Below, in pieces: positions 10,950-23,100 of a stretch of DNA of 64,000 bases (positions within the stretch are counted from its first letter, which is position 1; each line of letters opens with the position of its first letter). A model generated the notes under the pieces. The model was given only the letters and a program-made list of their open reading frames with translations. It did not search any database and was not told where the DNA came from. Origin of the DNA: Allantophomopsis cytisporea (taxonomy: Eukaryota; Ascomycota; Leotiomycetes; Phacidiales; Phacidiaceae); NCBI GenBank assembly GCA_024752435.1, contig CP103025.1:434001-498000 (forward strand). Reading direction: 5' to 3'. The translations under genes and the position numbers were made by a program.

Positions 10950-12833
10950 ATGGCAGACACTTCAACCCCAGGAACTTCGTCTCTAGAGAAGAGCTCGCCT
11001 CCCAGTAATGCTAAACCAACTCTAGTAGATCGCAATCACGATGCAGAGAAACAAGTGGCGCCTTCTGAGGATGTTCAAACCGTCCCGGAAGCCGAGTTTC
11101 CACGTAACGTGCATGGCATCGCCTGGGTCCTGACCGTCACGGCAATTCTCTCAGCAAATTTCCTTTTTGCTCTTGACAATACCATCGTGGCTGATATTCA
11201 GCCCGCAATTGTGCGTCGATTTGGCTCATTAGACAAAATCTCCTGGCTTTCGGTAGCCTTTCTGCTGGCAGCAGCAGGTACGAATCTGTTTTGGTGAGTT
11301 TGAATTTCTGCCAGACGCAAATTTTCCACTTTCTCTGGAAACTGAATAGTCGCGCTAATTCATGAGGCAGGGGCGACATATATTCACGTTTCAGTGCAAA
11401 GTGGACCTTTTGCTCTGCAGTAATCGTTTTTGTCATCGGTTCTGCGATCTGTGGTGCGGCACCTGATATGGACGCTCTCATAGTTGGACGAGCGATTTGT
11501 GGATGGGGTGGAGCTGGGATGTAAGCTATATAACACTTTGCTTTAAAATTATGCAATATGCTGACAATATGCTTTAGGTATATTGGATCTATGACTCTTT
11601 TGACAGTCCTGACTACTGACCAAGAGCGTCCCCTCTATCTCAGTATTGTCGGGGTAACATGGGGATTGGGAACTGTGTTGGGACCAATAATAGGGGGAGC
11701 TTTTGTGGAAAGCAGTGCCACTTGGCGCTGGTCATTCTACCTGTAAGTCTACTTGACTATTGAAAGTTGACCTCTGAATCTAACTCCTCAGAAATCTTGT
11801 GGTGGGAGGCATTTGTGCACCCATTTACATTTTCTTCCTTCCAACCAAGAACCCTATGCCTGGCGCAACAATCGTTAGCCGCATCAAGCAAATTGACTTT
11901 ATTGGAATTGTTCTGATGTGTGCCTTCTACATCACTCTCATCATGGGCATCTCGTTCGGTGGCACGCTCTACGCTTGGAATTCGGGCAGTATCATCGCCC
12001 TATTTGTTGTGTCCGGCCTTATCCTGATTGTGTTTTTTGTCCAGCAAGTATTCGCGATTGGTACCACGAAAGAACTTCGCATATTCCCCCTCCTCTTTCT
12101 ACGATCCTCGACCATGATGATCCTCTTCGTTCAAGTTGTTACGGCTGCAACGTGCGTTTTCATCCCAATCTACTTCATTCCATTGTACTTCCAGTTTGTA
12201 AGAGGCGATGGTGCTCTAATTGCTGGGGTGCGCCTACTACCATTTGTTGCGTTTCAGGTCACCACATGCGTACTTTCAGGGTTTGTCCTCGGAAAAACAG
12301 GCTATTTCGTTCCTTGGTACTATGCAGCTGGCTTGCTCTCAGTTCCAGGTGCGGTCTTGATGTTTACCGTCGACCAGAATACGTCTCTCGCGTCCATATA
12401 CGGTTACGAAATTCTCCTTGCGACTGGAGCTGGTGCGACGGTCCAAATCTCGTTCCCTGTTGCACAAGTCAAGACAACCCCAGAGAATATCTCAAAAGCT
12501 ATTGGTTTCTGCACCATGGCACAACTCGCTGGTCCTGCTATCGCATTATCTATCGCCAACACCGTTTTTCTGAACCGCGCAACCAGCGCCTTGACGCACT
12601 TGTTACCTAACGTTTCCCGGACCGACATCCAAGCCATCATCAGCGACCCGACAAATGCGTTGCTGCAAAGCTTCAACGCAACAGTTAAGGCTCAAGTCGT
12701 GGAAGCTATAGTGCATGCAATGGGGAAAGTATACATTTTGACAATCGTTGCAGCCTGCATGACATTGCTGCTGTCTTTCCGCTTTAAACCAAACGACACG
12801 ATTTTTAAACAGGCAACTGCTGGTGCCACATAA
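10950..12833 (+). CDS. MFS exporter, DHA2-type (14 TM)
   Basis: Four exons, 10950-11293, 11371-11520, 11578-11742 and 11792-12833, 566 residues. The first 55 residues are hydrophilic. A typical drug:H+ antiporter-2 body follows, with motif D1-like FALDNTIVADIQPAIV in TM1, WLSVAFLLAAAGTN in TM2, GRAICGWGGAGM, and motif C-like GPIIGGAF in TM5. About 14 hydrophobic segments fit the AflT/TOXD group of fungal toxin and metabolite pumps. Location is plasma or vesicle membrane. Expected role is export of, and self-protection against, the cluster product. The start at 10950 is in good context and keeps the N-terminus normal for the group. It is divergent from the secreted hydrolase, with an exact cluster motif upstream. 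Each short intron is phase 2. Confidence 0.92.
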
Positions 12834-14796
12834 GAGAGGTGCGAATAGAAAAAAATGTTGGTAGTGTTGTACGGATAATTGCTGAATATCTATCTGAAAA
12901 GAATTATCGCATTATACGGTATCGTTGACGGCAAGTCCATATTCTATGTACCATATCGCAGCGGGCTTGTTGCCTCACCTGAGAAAGCGAAGTAGATGAA
13001 TCACGAAGAACACGAAGCTTAGCCAGAGGAGACGTATGGCCATAATATTGTATTTACCTTGATAAGAAGTGTCAATTGATACGGATTAGATGAGGTTTTC
13101 CACGAATTATTATCGCTAACGTAGATCGCCAACTTAGGTAGCATTTGGTAACTGCATGAGTTCAAGACGCGTAATATAGAAAAGATCTTGAATCTCATTG
13201 ATGGATGACAGGTAGTTAATTTAAGATTAAGCGGATGAGTAACCCCTAAAAAGTGGACTATGTATACGTTTGTGTATGAAGAAAAAGCCGTTATTCGCTA
13301 CGAACAATCCCCACTTAGTGGTCTCCACATTCGGCTTTAATTTGGGGATCATGTACAGATATGTACACAAGTGTCAAACCTCCGCATATATCGTTTTAGG
13401 GTATTTAAGCCGATATTCCTGTTGCGGGTAGATCTACCGCACTGGTCCAGGATGGATGATAAGGACTCTGGTTGGGTTTGAGTTAGGAGGGCTTCCCCTC
13501 GCCACACCGCCTTCAAGCACGACTTGTGAGGTGGAAGGCCGCTGGAGGCTTATAGGAATATATCTTAGTGTGAGACTCGAGGATAAAAGCCAAAAGACTT
13601 GCTCTGTGTGCACAGACGTACTCTGTATAGTAGGCACGTGGTAGGTTGGAAGATATAAGTGGTTGCTTTTACGATATACGAATACCCTTGTTATATCCAT
13701 GTCGTCTTGCTGAGCTTATCATATATTCCAGGCCCGGGATGTGCAAGGCTGGCAGGGACTAGGTGAATGAATTGAAGGAGGAGATGTCCGGACGTTATCG
13801 CGCCATTGAAAACTCGTAAGGTCTCTTTCTATTGGGCCAACTTTATGTCAATTTCTTTCTTACAAGTATTAACGCACGGTTTATGATCTACCTAATCTGT
13901 ACCGTATATGGTGCGATCTGTGTAGTTGGGGAAATCGCGGGTGGTCCCGCAGAAGTGATGAAAACGCCATTCATGGACCGGAGTGGAACATTCGAAGGCT
14001 TCTCCTGATAAAATCACCAACGCTGATTGGTGTCCGTTCTGCAGTTCACTATTATATCACACTGCAGCGGACTTTACCTCATGCTTGCCCCTCAAGCATA
14101 TGCCTGTGATAAGGTCAAGGAATGACAGATTGAAGTCGTACTGCTGTATGGCATGTTTGATAGGAGTGCGGCAAGGAGGAAAGGGAAAAAAGAGGAAGAA
14201 TAAGAGTACAACTTCTCGAGTATTTGTGGATAGAGATGAAGAGCACCCGAGTTTCTGGTTGTTTTGCACTTCCCTCCCATCTAGCTCCTAAAGAAATTCC
14301 CCATCAGAGGGCGAATTAATCCTAACGTAGGCTATCCTCTCTCTCCGTTGGGATCGGCAAAGAAAGTACTGAGTCTTGTTTCGCCTGGAATTTTTCGTAA
14401 ATGTACTTTGAACGTAACTAGCAATTTCCAGCACATATTTGTGTTTGGATCAATTGCGCGCAAATAGTGGTTGTGTTTTAGCTCTGTTTATTGAGGCGAA
14501 GGGGCTATAACTGCAAGCTCAACGTCTACCAGTTCATCGAATTACATCAATGTGAGCTCGATTTTAACGCTAACTTTGATATCGGCTAATGTCACAGAGT
14601 TACACAGAAAGTGACGACAGCAGTATACCGCAGATGTGAAATCTGCAGAACATGCAGCAGGAATAATATGCCCGCATTTGGCAAAAGTCGGATAATCATC
14701 GAATATTATGCATATAATTAAAGCTAGGGCCGTAATCTAGTACACGGGTAGTTAAATTAATAATGAACAAGAAATGTCCGAGCTCTGTTGCGAATA
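12834..14796. other. Long spacer between MFS and Myb genes
   Basis: About 1.96 kb without a supported gene; only short unrelated frames. It holds an exact copy of the cluster motif (13975-13984, minus strand) and the Myb promoter. No transposon open frame or terminal repeats were recognised. Confidence 0.5.
13975..13984 (-). promoter_or_regulatory. Cluster motif, exact copy, far upstream of Myb gene
   Basis: GGACCGGAGT on the plus strand, exactly ACTCCGGTCC in reverse. It lies 813 bp upstream of the Myb start, farther than the other exact copies lie from their genes, which may mean a long 5' leader. Confidence 0.5.
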
Positions 14797-16256
14797 ATGT
14801 CCAAAGCTCAAAGGCGTTGGTCACCGGAAGAAGATGCCATCCTTCGGCAAGAGGTCAACACTCTCTTGAAAAAAAGAAGGGTCGCTGGCAGTCTACGCTC
14901 AACCTCCTTCAATGGCGATGGTGATGGCGATAATGATGGCGATATCAAGCAGTGGAACGAGATTGCGAAAAAGATCCCTGGCAGAAGCAACAAAGACTGT
15001 CGGAAACGATTTTACAACGAGGTCACCGGAGGCCTGAAGAAGGGAGCGTGGACCACAGATGAAGACACCAAGTTGGACGAACATGTGAAGGCTTACGGTC
15101 CTTCCTGGGCGAAGATTTCGAAACTGATGGGGAGTCGTAGTGCTGACCGTAAGATAAATATTTACTTACCCAATTCCTCTTGACTCTCATAAGAACAAAG
15201 ATTGGCTCATAAAGGTTTCTTGTGTATCAGAATGCTCCAAACGTTGGACGCACTATTTAGATCCGAGCCTCGACCATTCTACATGGTCACATGAAGAAGT
15301 TTGTAGCCGATTTTTCTACAAGAACTCCAAGGTGGATATCATCTAACTTAATGTTCTACTTACAGTATGTCCTATTATTTCTCGCCGTTCAAAGGCATGA
15401 TACGGCATGGAAAGATATTCAGCAGTTGCATTTCCCATCGCGAAGTGCAAACAATATCAAGAACACGTCCGTTCTGCCTAGATTTCCATTGTCCAAGTAC
15501 ACCATGACTAACCTGGCATTCTTTAGTTACGCAATCGTGAAAAACAAACCTATTTCTCTTCCGTCTGGTACCGCCAGCTGCTGCCCGAATAGTCCACAGA
15601 ATCACGCCAATCTATCAGTTGAAGATCTGCCATCGTTCACTTCTTCTGAGTTCGAGGACTTCTTTGGAAGTACCAATGTAAACTTCACAGATTCACCCTC
15701 TTCACCTCTGGATGCTGAAGTCATGGATTTTGGGTTTTTGCCAGACAGTGATTCCATAAACCCTCTTTTCTCCTTGAAGACCATTGATTCAAGCTTTCAA
15801 AGTACAGAAATACTCCCTGGCAGCAACATGGCGGCCACTGAAATGTCGAAGCAGCCATATTCAACATCCAACACACTCCTAGATAATGCAGATTCCAGTG
15901 AAAATTACAAGAAACCTTCATCCTCTTCAGGTCAATCAGGAAATGGCTGGGTATCATCGCAGGGAAATGGACAGACTGGTGTTGCAGAAGAATTCGCGGC
16001 TTCGAATTCTTCAGCATCACAGCCTTCCAGTGGTTCTATACCAGATTTACTAGTAGTAAGGAATGAGGCGATGCAACCCATGGGAATAGATCTGGGGACA
16101 ATGGATGCAGAAATGAGAGCTCCAGGTACGACGGGAGCTTCACTCTCATGTGGACGGACTAGAATCACAGTCGACAGCTTAGAGCCAGACACATTAATGG
16201 CTGTACTTGGTATCTTAGTTAGGACGAAGACTAAGATTCAAGTTGAGACTGATTAG
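14797..16256 (+). CDS. Three-repeat Myb transcription factor
   Basis: Four exons, 14797-15148, 15231-15298, 15366-15466 and 15527-16256, 416 residues. The first introns restore RSADQCSKRWTHYL and WSHEE-YVLL. The last intron (60 nt, GTCCGT donor, TGACTAAC branch, TTTAG end) is in frame and easily read through. Three Myb repeats are visible. R1 spans about residues 5-70 and is split by an acidic Gly/Asp/Asn insert. R2 is about 75-125 (GAWTTDEDTKLDEHV, SWAKISKLMGSRSADQC). R3 is about 130-172 (TWSHEE, AWKDIQQLHFPSRSANNIKN). The remaining 240 residues are Ser/Asn/acidic-rich, as in activation domains. It should bind DNA in the nucleus and is the only transcription factor in the cluster, so it is the natural candidate regulator. 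Most fungal clusters use Zn2Cys6 proteins instead. Target genes are inference. Confidence 0.88.
14912..14943 (+). repeat. GATGGC-type codon repeat in Myb repeat 1
   Basis: Imperfect GGCGAT/GGTGAT/AATGAT units inserted into the first Myb repeat and encoding alternating Gly/Asp/Asn. It may vary in length between strains. Confidence 0.7.
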
Positions 16257-16865
16257 ATAGATTCCATCCTGCTACAGTCAAATGCCTCGGATTTCAAATG
16301 CCTGGTATCAGACTACTAGCGGTCGAACTTTTCTGTTTAGGCTTAGGGTGCCTGGTGTCATTGGGCTGGCGGTCGACTTTCTAGAATCGAAATGAAGTTT
16401 ATCTACATTTCGAACTGGGTTCTTCCTTGTAATTAGAGATCTGCCTTCAAGTGGCACGAGACTTTTTTTCACCTGACTCTCAGAGCTTACCTTGTAGTGC
16501 CGCTGGCTACTTACTACATCTACCTACTTTCTTCCTTTTTTTCTGGACCTGATGATATTGCTAAGCAACCTATAGTGTTCTGAGATTCAATGACAAGTAT
16601 TTGGTTCAATGCAATGTTGCCACTTACCATGATACTTAAGTCCTATAAACTTCGATACGCTTTGTTCTGATATGTTATCAGATATCTAATGAGTTGGTAG
16701 CAAGGGATGATTAAGTCGTGCGGACCGGAGTGCACAGAGTAAATCGCATTTAGGGAATGTCGGGTTCATAAGATAACCGCCTGCAGTGCCACTACATATA
16801 TCACTACCTGAAAATTACCGAGTAGTGATCCCTAAAACTCACATAAAATCACAAAAGTGCTCCTC
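16257..16865. promoter_or_regulatory. FAD monooxygenase promoter region
   Basis: 609 bp without a gene. It contains the exact cluster motif at 16722-16731 (minus strand), 135 bp upstream of the start codon, and a TAACCG Myb-like element at 16774-16779. Confidence 0.5.
16722..16731 (-). promoter_or_regulatory. Cluster motif, exact copy, FAD monooxygenase promoter
   Basis: GGACCGGAGT on the plus strand, which is ACTCCGGTCC in reverse, 135 bp upstream of the ATG. One of five exact copies. Confidence 0.6.
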
Positions 16866-19391
16866 ATGGCTAAGTCAGTTCCCGCATTCACATGGAAGAA
16901 CGGTTTCCGCGAGCTTGGTGTGGGTGAACCATGGGCATGGGGAGGGTCAGACAAGGAATTGAATAGAAAACACTTCAATGAGCTGAAAGGAACACACCGG
17001 CCGTTCGAGGATGATGAATATGAAGACGCTAAAGTACCACACTACGTTACGCCCCCAAGTGCCGAGCTTCTCACTTCCACTGTACACAACAGCATCGGGC
17101 TCAACGTACTCCGCTCTTGGCCTACTTTGTACAATGGAACTAACACACCTCACGATATTGCTGACTGGTGGAAGCCCAGCCGGGAAGTTGATGTCTTGAT
17201 TTGTGGAGCTGGGCCTAGTGGTCTGCAGGTTGCCCTCAGTCTTGCTCGACAGGGAGTCAGCTTCCGTATCATCGATAAAGCAGCTGCTCCCTTAACTGCA
17301 GGACGTGCAGATGGAGTTCAGCCGCGATTCCTCGAAATACTTCATTCATGGGGTCTCGCTACTGAAGTTCACGAAGAAGGGCCATTGATTGAGCGCACTG
17401 CCATATATAAGAATGGCAAGCAAATATTCTTCAATCACTCGCATCAATCTGAGTCGCGTTACAGAGGTTTGCATATCATTACCCAGGGTCAACTTGAAAG
17501 AATTTACATCCGTGATCTCCTTCGCCATCACCATCTTGTGGAAAGGCAGACGGTCGTTACAAAGTTCAATGTTGAAAGTGATACGTCATCCACCGCCTAC
17601 CCAGTTGAGATACTGCTCAAGAATGAGAAATCTGGAATTGAAGAGACCGTTCGAGCCAAGTACTTGGTAGGAAGTGATGGAGCTACGAGTACGATTCGGA
17701 AAAGCTTGGGTATTCCGTTCGATGGAGTCAGTACGTACTAGATTTCGTGGGACTATAACACCGGTTCATGAGTACCAAAGACCTTAGAGGCTTATGTCTG
17801 AAGCCTCATGGGTGATTTCTTTTGCTGCTTGTGTAAATACACATTTCTGCATCCGGGAGCTGACTTCAGAATTTGATTAACAGGCACAGACATATATTGG
17901 GGCATAATGGACTGCATCTTTGAGAGTGATTATCCTCATGCGTGGGTATTCGGGTAAGCAGCAAACCTTGACAAAATGTTAATATCTACAAAATATGTTA
18001 ACTCGCTAAGGTCTGTCATCTCAAGCACACATGGTGGTTGTGTGATTATTCCGAGAGAAGATGGCTATATCAGGTTTGTGTCAAAATTCTGCTTGCGTAT
18101 TCCCCTTTAGAGTAAGTTGTTTACATATCATTTTTGCAGACTTTATACTCAATTGGACACGTCCATCACTGGAGATATTGCTCGTAGCCGCCAAGCGAAT
18201 TCCGAGGCTCTCAAAGAATCAGGCGGACAGATTGATGTGACCACTATTACAGCCGACGAGGTTCTTGCACAAGCAAACAAGATATTTGCGCCTTACACGC
18301 TCAAGTTCTCAGCTCCTCTCAGTTGGTTTGCCATCTGGAAGAGTATGTATGCCTATCATTACCAGGAACTTCGCTGACGCCCCCAAGTCAGCGAGAGAGT
18401 CGCTCGGACATTTTCGTCAAAAGACAGCAGAGTTCATCTTGTTGGAGATGCCGCGTTAGTTTGCCATACCTCTTCTGTTTTTAAAATCTATATGCTAACT
18501 GCTAATAGCCATGTGCACTCGGTCATGGGTGCTTTTGGACTCAATGCATCCATTATGGATTCTGCGAACCTTGCCTGGAAGATAGGACTCTGCGCGCAAA
18601 ACCTGGCAAAGCTTTCTATCCTAGGTCCCTCTTATGACCTTGAACGCCGTGCCCACGCTCATCGCATAATTCGTGTTTCGGGATCTTATCTGCGCTTTGT
18701 ATGCAACTCTCAATTCCCACTTGCAGAGTTCGACACACATTCGAATCTGCCGACGCCTCCAGGAGCAGTAAGCTATGTCCCGGGCAAGGATATTGAGTTC
18801 CTTCAGGAGTTCTTTAGCACGAATGGGAAGTTCCTGCTAGGAATTGATGCTCCTTATTACCCTAGCCCAATAAGTCCAAGTACCGCTTATTCGATTGACC
18901 TACCGATCGCCCCCCGGAACGGTGTAAGAGCTCCGAACCCAAGATTATGCCTTTCCATTACCGAGACGGGATATCTCTATGACGTACTCAGAGGTGCTTC
19001 TACCATTCATCTTGTCATATTTGCCTCTGATATTCAAGGACCCGTGTCTAAGATTTTGGCGAGTTTTGCGTCTTTGATTTCCCGCAAGGATTCTTTCTAC
19101 AACAAATACGGTGGCTCGGCCCGTTTCAACTTGGTATTGATAACTACAAACTTACCATCGGATGCACAGCATTTGTTAGCAGCGCAGGAGTTCAAGGCAA
19201 TCAGAGAACTCTGTCGTCTGGTCTACGACGATCGGGCACCAGATGAGAGCGCTCACACTTGTTACGAGGTCAACCATGCACAAGGTGCCATCGTTGTTGT
19301 ACGACCTGATCTGTGGATTGGAACAAGTGTTTTCTTGAAGGACGCGGATAAGCTGAGTGCATATTTTGATGAGTGGCTGATTTCATTGTAA
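16866..19391 (+). CDS. FAD-dependent phenol 2-monooxygenase-type hydroxylase
   Basis: Six exons, 16866-17730, 17884-17953, 18011-18073, 18140-18342, 18388-18454 and 18509-19391, 716 residues. Group A flavin monooxygenase. The FAD-binding GAGPSG is at 114-119, after an unusually long N-terminal extension of about 100 residues. GSDGATSTIRK follows near 275, then the ribityl-binding GDAAHVHS. The segment after it reads MGAFGLN instead of the common GGQGMN. The last 170 residues form the thioredoxin-like C-terminal domain of phenol hydroxylases, with VVVRPDLWIG near the end. Expected reaction: NADPH- and O2-dependent ortho-hydroxylation of a phenolic ring, presumably the aromatic polyketide. Splicing restores STDIYWG, FGSVISSTHGG, GYIRLYTQLD and GDAAHVHS, all family-typical. 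The first intron (153 nt) is the longest here. Ring position cannot be predicted. Confidence 0.9.
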
Positions 19392-20102
19392 AGGAGGGTG
19401 CTCAAGCGAACCTGTTTAAAGGCTCTTACACTTTCATTCTCATTAAATACTATATGAATGCACTGTGCTGAAATTCCCGTTTATATATTGTTACACGGAA
19501 AGCTAGAGCCTAGTAAACGAGTTTTATCTGCTACTTTTGACTATAGTAAGTAGGGAACATATATATATAAACGTGACTTTCAGTAATGAGAAACACAGAG
19601 TAGGGTAGTAGGTTTGGAACCAGTCGCAACATGAATCTGATGTCTTTCCCTCTAGATTACGGCATGAATGGAAAAATTAAACCAGCCAACTAACTCGAAC
19701 CAAATGTTATTCCACTTCTGCAGCATGGAGAAAGAACGCTAACAGACAGCCCCAAAGAAAGATGAGATAATTACAGATACAACGACAATGTCTTATCTAG
19801 GTGTGTTGCTACACTCATATAAATTTTTGATGTCTCCCTCCTTCTATCCCTCTTGGTCTCATTAACCCAAACAAATCAAAGCAGAAAACACAAATCAGAA
19901 TGGAGATCATTGCTCGTATAGCATTCTAAAGAATGAGAAATATATAAGATTATGTAGATATCTTTAATGAATGATATTAAGGCCACCAAAACATAAAAGA
20001 AAGTGAGCGTAGTAACAAGAGTTCAAAAATGACGAGGCAAACCAATGACTGGCCAGAAATTATGGACAAGACCTGTAAATACTTTAGCACAAAGTGACTG
20101 CT
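19392..20102. other. Convergent 3' spacer between FAD monooxygenase and PKS
   Basis: 711 bp between two converging genes, AT-rich, with a short (AT)n run near 19560. No gene or repeat family recognised; probably 3' UTRs. Confidence 0.5.
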
Positions 20103-23100
20103 TCACTCGCCGTCGATATATCGACACGCAGCCTGTAGCTGTATCGATAGGGCTTTGAGCTATAAAATCTTTGTGAGCATTGAGAAACTTCCTAGGCATA
20201 AATATCATAACTTACATTGCTTGGAGAAAATGCCTCAAAATGATTCCCAGGAATAGGTAGCACCTTGATCTGCGTTCTCAATAAATGTTCCCAATCCACA
20301 AGAGCATTCATGCGCACAGATTGAGTACTCAGCCAATCATAGTTTACCCCACACAAAGTGGAAGTGTCAAGCGTGTCCTTACTCATTAACATCACAGTTT
20401 TGATCTGTTTGATAGTGTTGGATGGCATGTAATTACCGAGTAAGTCAGCATTATGTCTGAACTCCTTTCGTATGGCACTACTAGGATCATCGAGTTGAGA
20501 ATGAGTGATAACACTGATGACCTCTTCGGGGAGAGGTATGTGCCCTACAGGGTATGGTGAATCGATAAGAATCAGCCCCTTGATCTCAATCCCGGCTTTG
20601 GCAAGTTCATTTGCGATTTGAAAAGCAATGACACCCCCAAATGACCAGCCACCAATGATCAAAGAGGGCGTTTCTGTGAAAGATAGTTGGGACGCATAGG
20701 TGGATGCCATTTCTTGCAGTGATTCGAAAGGTGGGCTAGAGGAGAACATGTTTGACTGGAATGCAAGGATATCGCGGTCGAGCCCTTCAACCTTGCCGTA
20801 TTGACTGACAGTTCCGGACCCATCATGAAACAAGATAAGTGGCGTACCTCCATTAGCGACCTCCTGAAGACGGACAAGATTCGGGTGGCCATCCGCTATG
20901 CTCCTTGACTTTGAGCTTGGTGAGGTTGCAGTCGATTGGCTCTCCTCAATGACACTTGAAGCTATTCCTGCGGACGAGTCTGAGGTTACTGTACCAGAAA
21001 TCGCTTGGTTGACCGTATCCAGAAAGGCCTGGAGCGTATCGCAGTCGGATAAAGAGGTTTGGTCTATGTTGCTCATAGGGAACGCTTCTTTTAGTCGAAA
21101 AGCGATTTCTATTTGCATCATTGAGTCAAGACCGAGAGACTCCAAAGAATTTTCCATACCGATCATTGATTCTTGCAAACCACTTACTTTACAAACAATG
21201 TCAATTAGACTTTGTTTGCTGAAGGCATTATCAGGTCTTGGAGTAACCTTTTCAATCAGTGGTGACCGATCTGCTGCAGCTTCTTCCTTTAATTCAGCAA
21301 ATCCAACTTCGGGTCGCGAGTCAGGGTTGCCTGTGTTGAGCATGTTTTGGAAGAGCGAGAGACGCATCTTCTTGAACCCCATGCCTCTGATAACAGCCAC
21401 TACCTTGCCAGAAGAGTCAACGGCATATGAATCCGCTAAGAAAACGCCCTTGGTGTCGTCGACCAGACTACAATAAATCGTAAATATTTCATTCCAATCG
21501 ATACTGGGGTAGAGAGCCTCTGTTGACTCAATGTATGCGCAAATGCATACCTCATCTGCCTCAACAATGAGATTTGCTACATAACCTGCGGCATGCAAGA
21601 GGACATCATACCACCTAATAGACAGCCCCGACTGAGTGGAGATACTTTCAGATTTAGGTAGACGGAATTTACCAATCCCCTCAAGGCTGGTTTCAGAAAC
21701 ATTCAATTCAATCAAACTTTGATATTCGTCAGAGTATTTCACAACACGCGAAAAGACGTTCTCATATAAAACCCTGGTCTTGAATCGACTGGTTTGAGAG
21801 CGATCTTCCCCAAGAAGGTAGTGGCTCTGTCTTCGGATCATCGCAGCTTCCTTAATCCAATGAGACTGAAGTTGTCGAGATTGCACTTTTGACACAACGC
21901 CTGAACAGCACGTTGCTTCTCTGGACGATCCTGGCTGCTGAGAAGTGATGCTAAATTCCAATGTGCCGTCTGTACGTTCTTTTGAGAGAAAGACTTCAAT
22001 GTTCTTGGCCGCTTGCAAAGAGCGATAGATTAGAGGATGATGAAAACGCATTTCCTTCACGGACAGAATTTCATCGTTGGATGGAACTAAGCCACGCTGT
22101 GCACTTTCAATGACTAGGAAGATATAGGCACTAGCAGGACAAATAGAAGTTCCTCCCACGTTGTGCCCCACGATTAAGGGCCCAATTAAGTCTGTCGTCG
22201 TCCGAAATATTAACCCGTCGTTTGATGTTTTCATATAGGGCAATAGTTGGGAACCGGTATTTTTGAACGAATCTGACTGGTTCTCAGCAAAGCTAGATGA
22301 GCCATGTTCGTGATATTCAACTTTGAAAGGAGCTCCACGAAGCTGATATCCAGGCAAGTCAATCATCTTTCCCTGAGATGAAGCAAATACACGCCTCCAG
22401 TCAATATTGTCCATCGAGAGCAACAAAAGGCAAAGTAACGCACTGAGCGTGGTCCAAGCTGTCTTGCCCTTCTGAAGGCCGGCAATGAACTGGCATGAGA
22501 TCAGGTTAGGAATCGAGCGTAACATAGGCAAAGTAATCGGGTGGGGGCCGATTTCAAGAAATACAGCCAAAGTAAGATCTCTCTGGGTAATCATGTTATG
22601 GACTGCTTCTTCAAAAAGCACTGGCTGTCGAGCATGGACTGCCAAATAGTCTTGCGTCAGGTCTACTTCTGTTATTTGACGTCCAAGGACTGTAGAGAAC
22701 ATAGGTAAAAGAGGCTCTTTCCAATCCAGTGATTCCCCTACTTTCTTCATAGGCTCCAACAATGGATCCATTGCAGAAGAATGGAACCCATAGGAAACTC
22801 CGAGTCCTCTGCACTTATAGCCCTTCTCAATGCAAAGCTGCTCTACATGTGCAAGCTCTTCCAAAGGACCAGCCAGGACACAGTCGGTCCTAGAATTCCG
22901 GCAGGCCACAGAAACCTGGCAAAGCAACTCGTCGGCCATCAGGAGCCTCTCGGCTTCCTCAGGCGACATTTTGCAGGCTATCATTCCTGAAGCTTCCGAA
23001 ACACAATGGAGTGTCATTAGCTTTGCGCGCGAAGCAACAGCTTGCATGGTGTTCTCAATGCTTAAAACTCCTGTTATGGCTAATGCAGTATACTCGCCTA

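Noticed and set aside
12834..14796. Transposon remnant in the MFS-Myb spacer
   Set aside because: No terminal repeats, target duplications or transposase-like frames were found by eye.
20898..21476. 192-codon plus-strand frame within the PKS
   Set aside because: Antisense shadow of the ACP/PT-proximal coding sequence; no independent signals.
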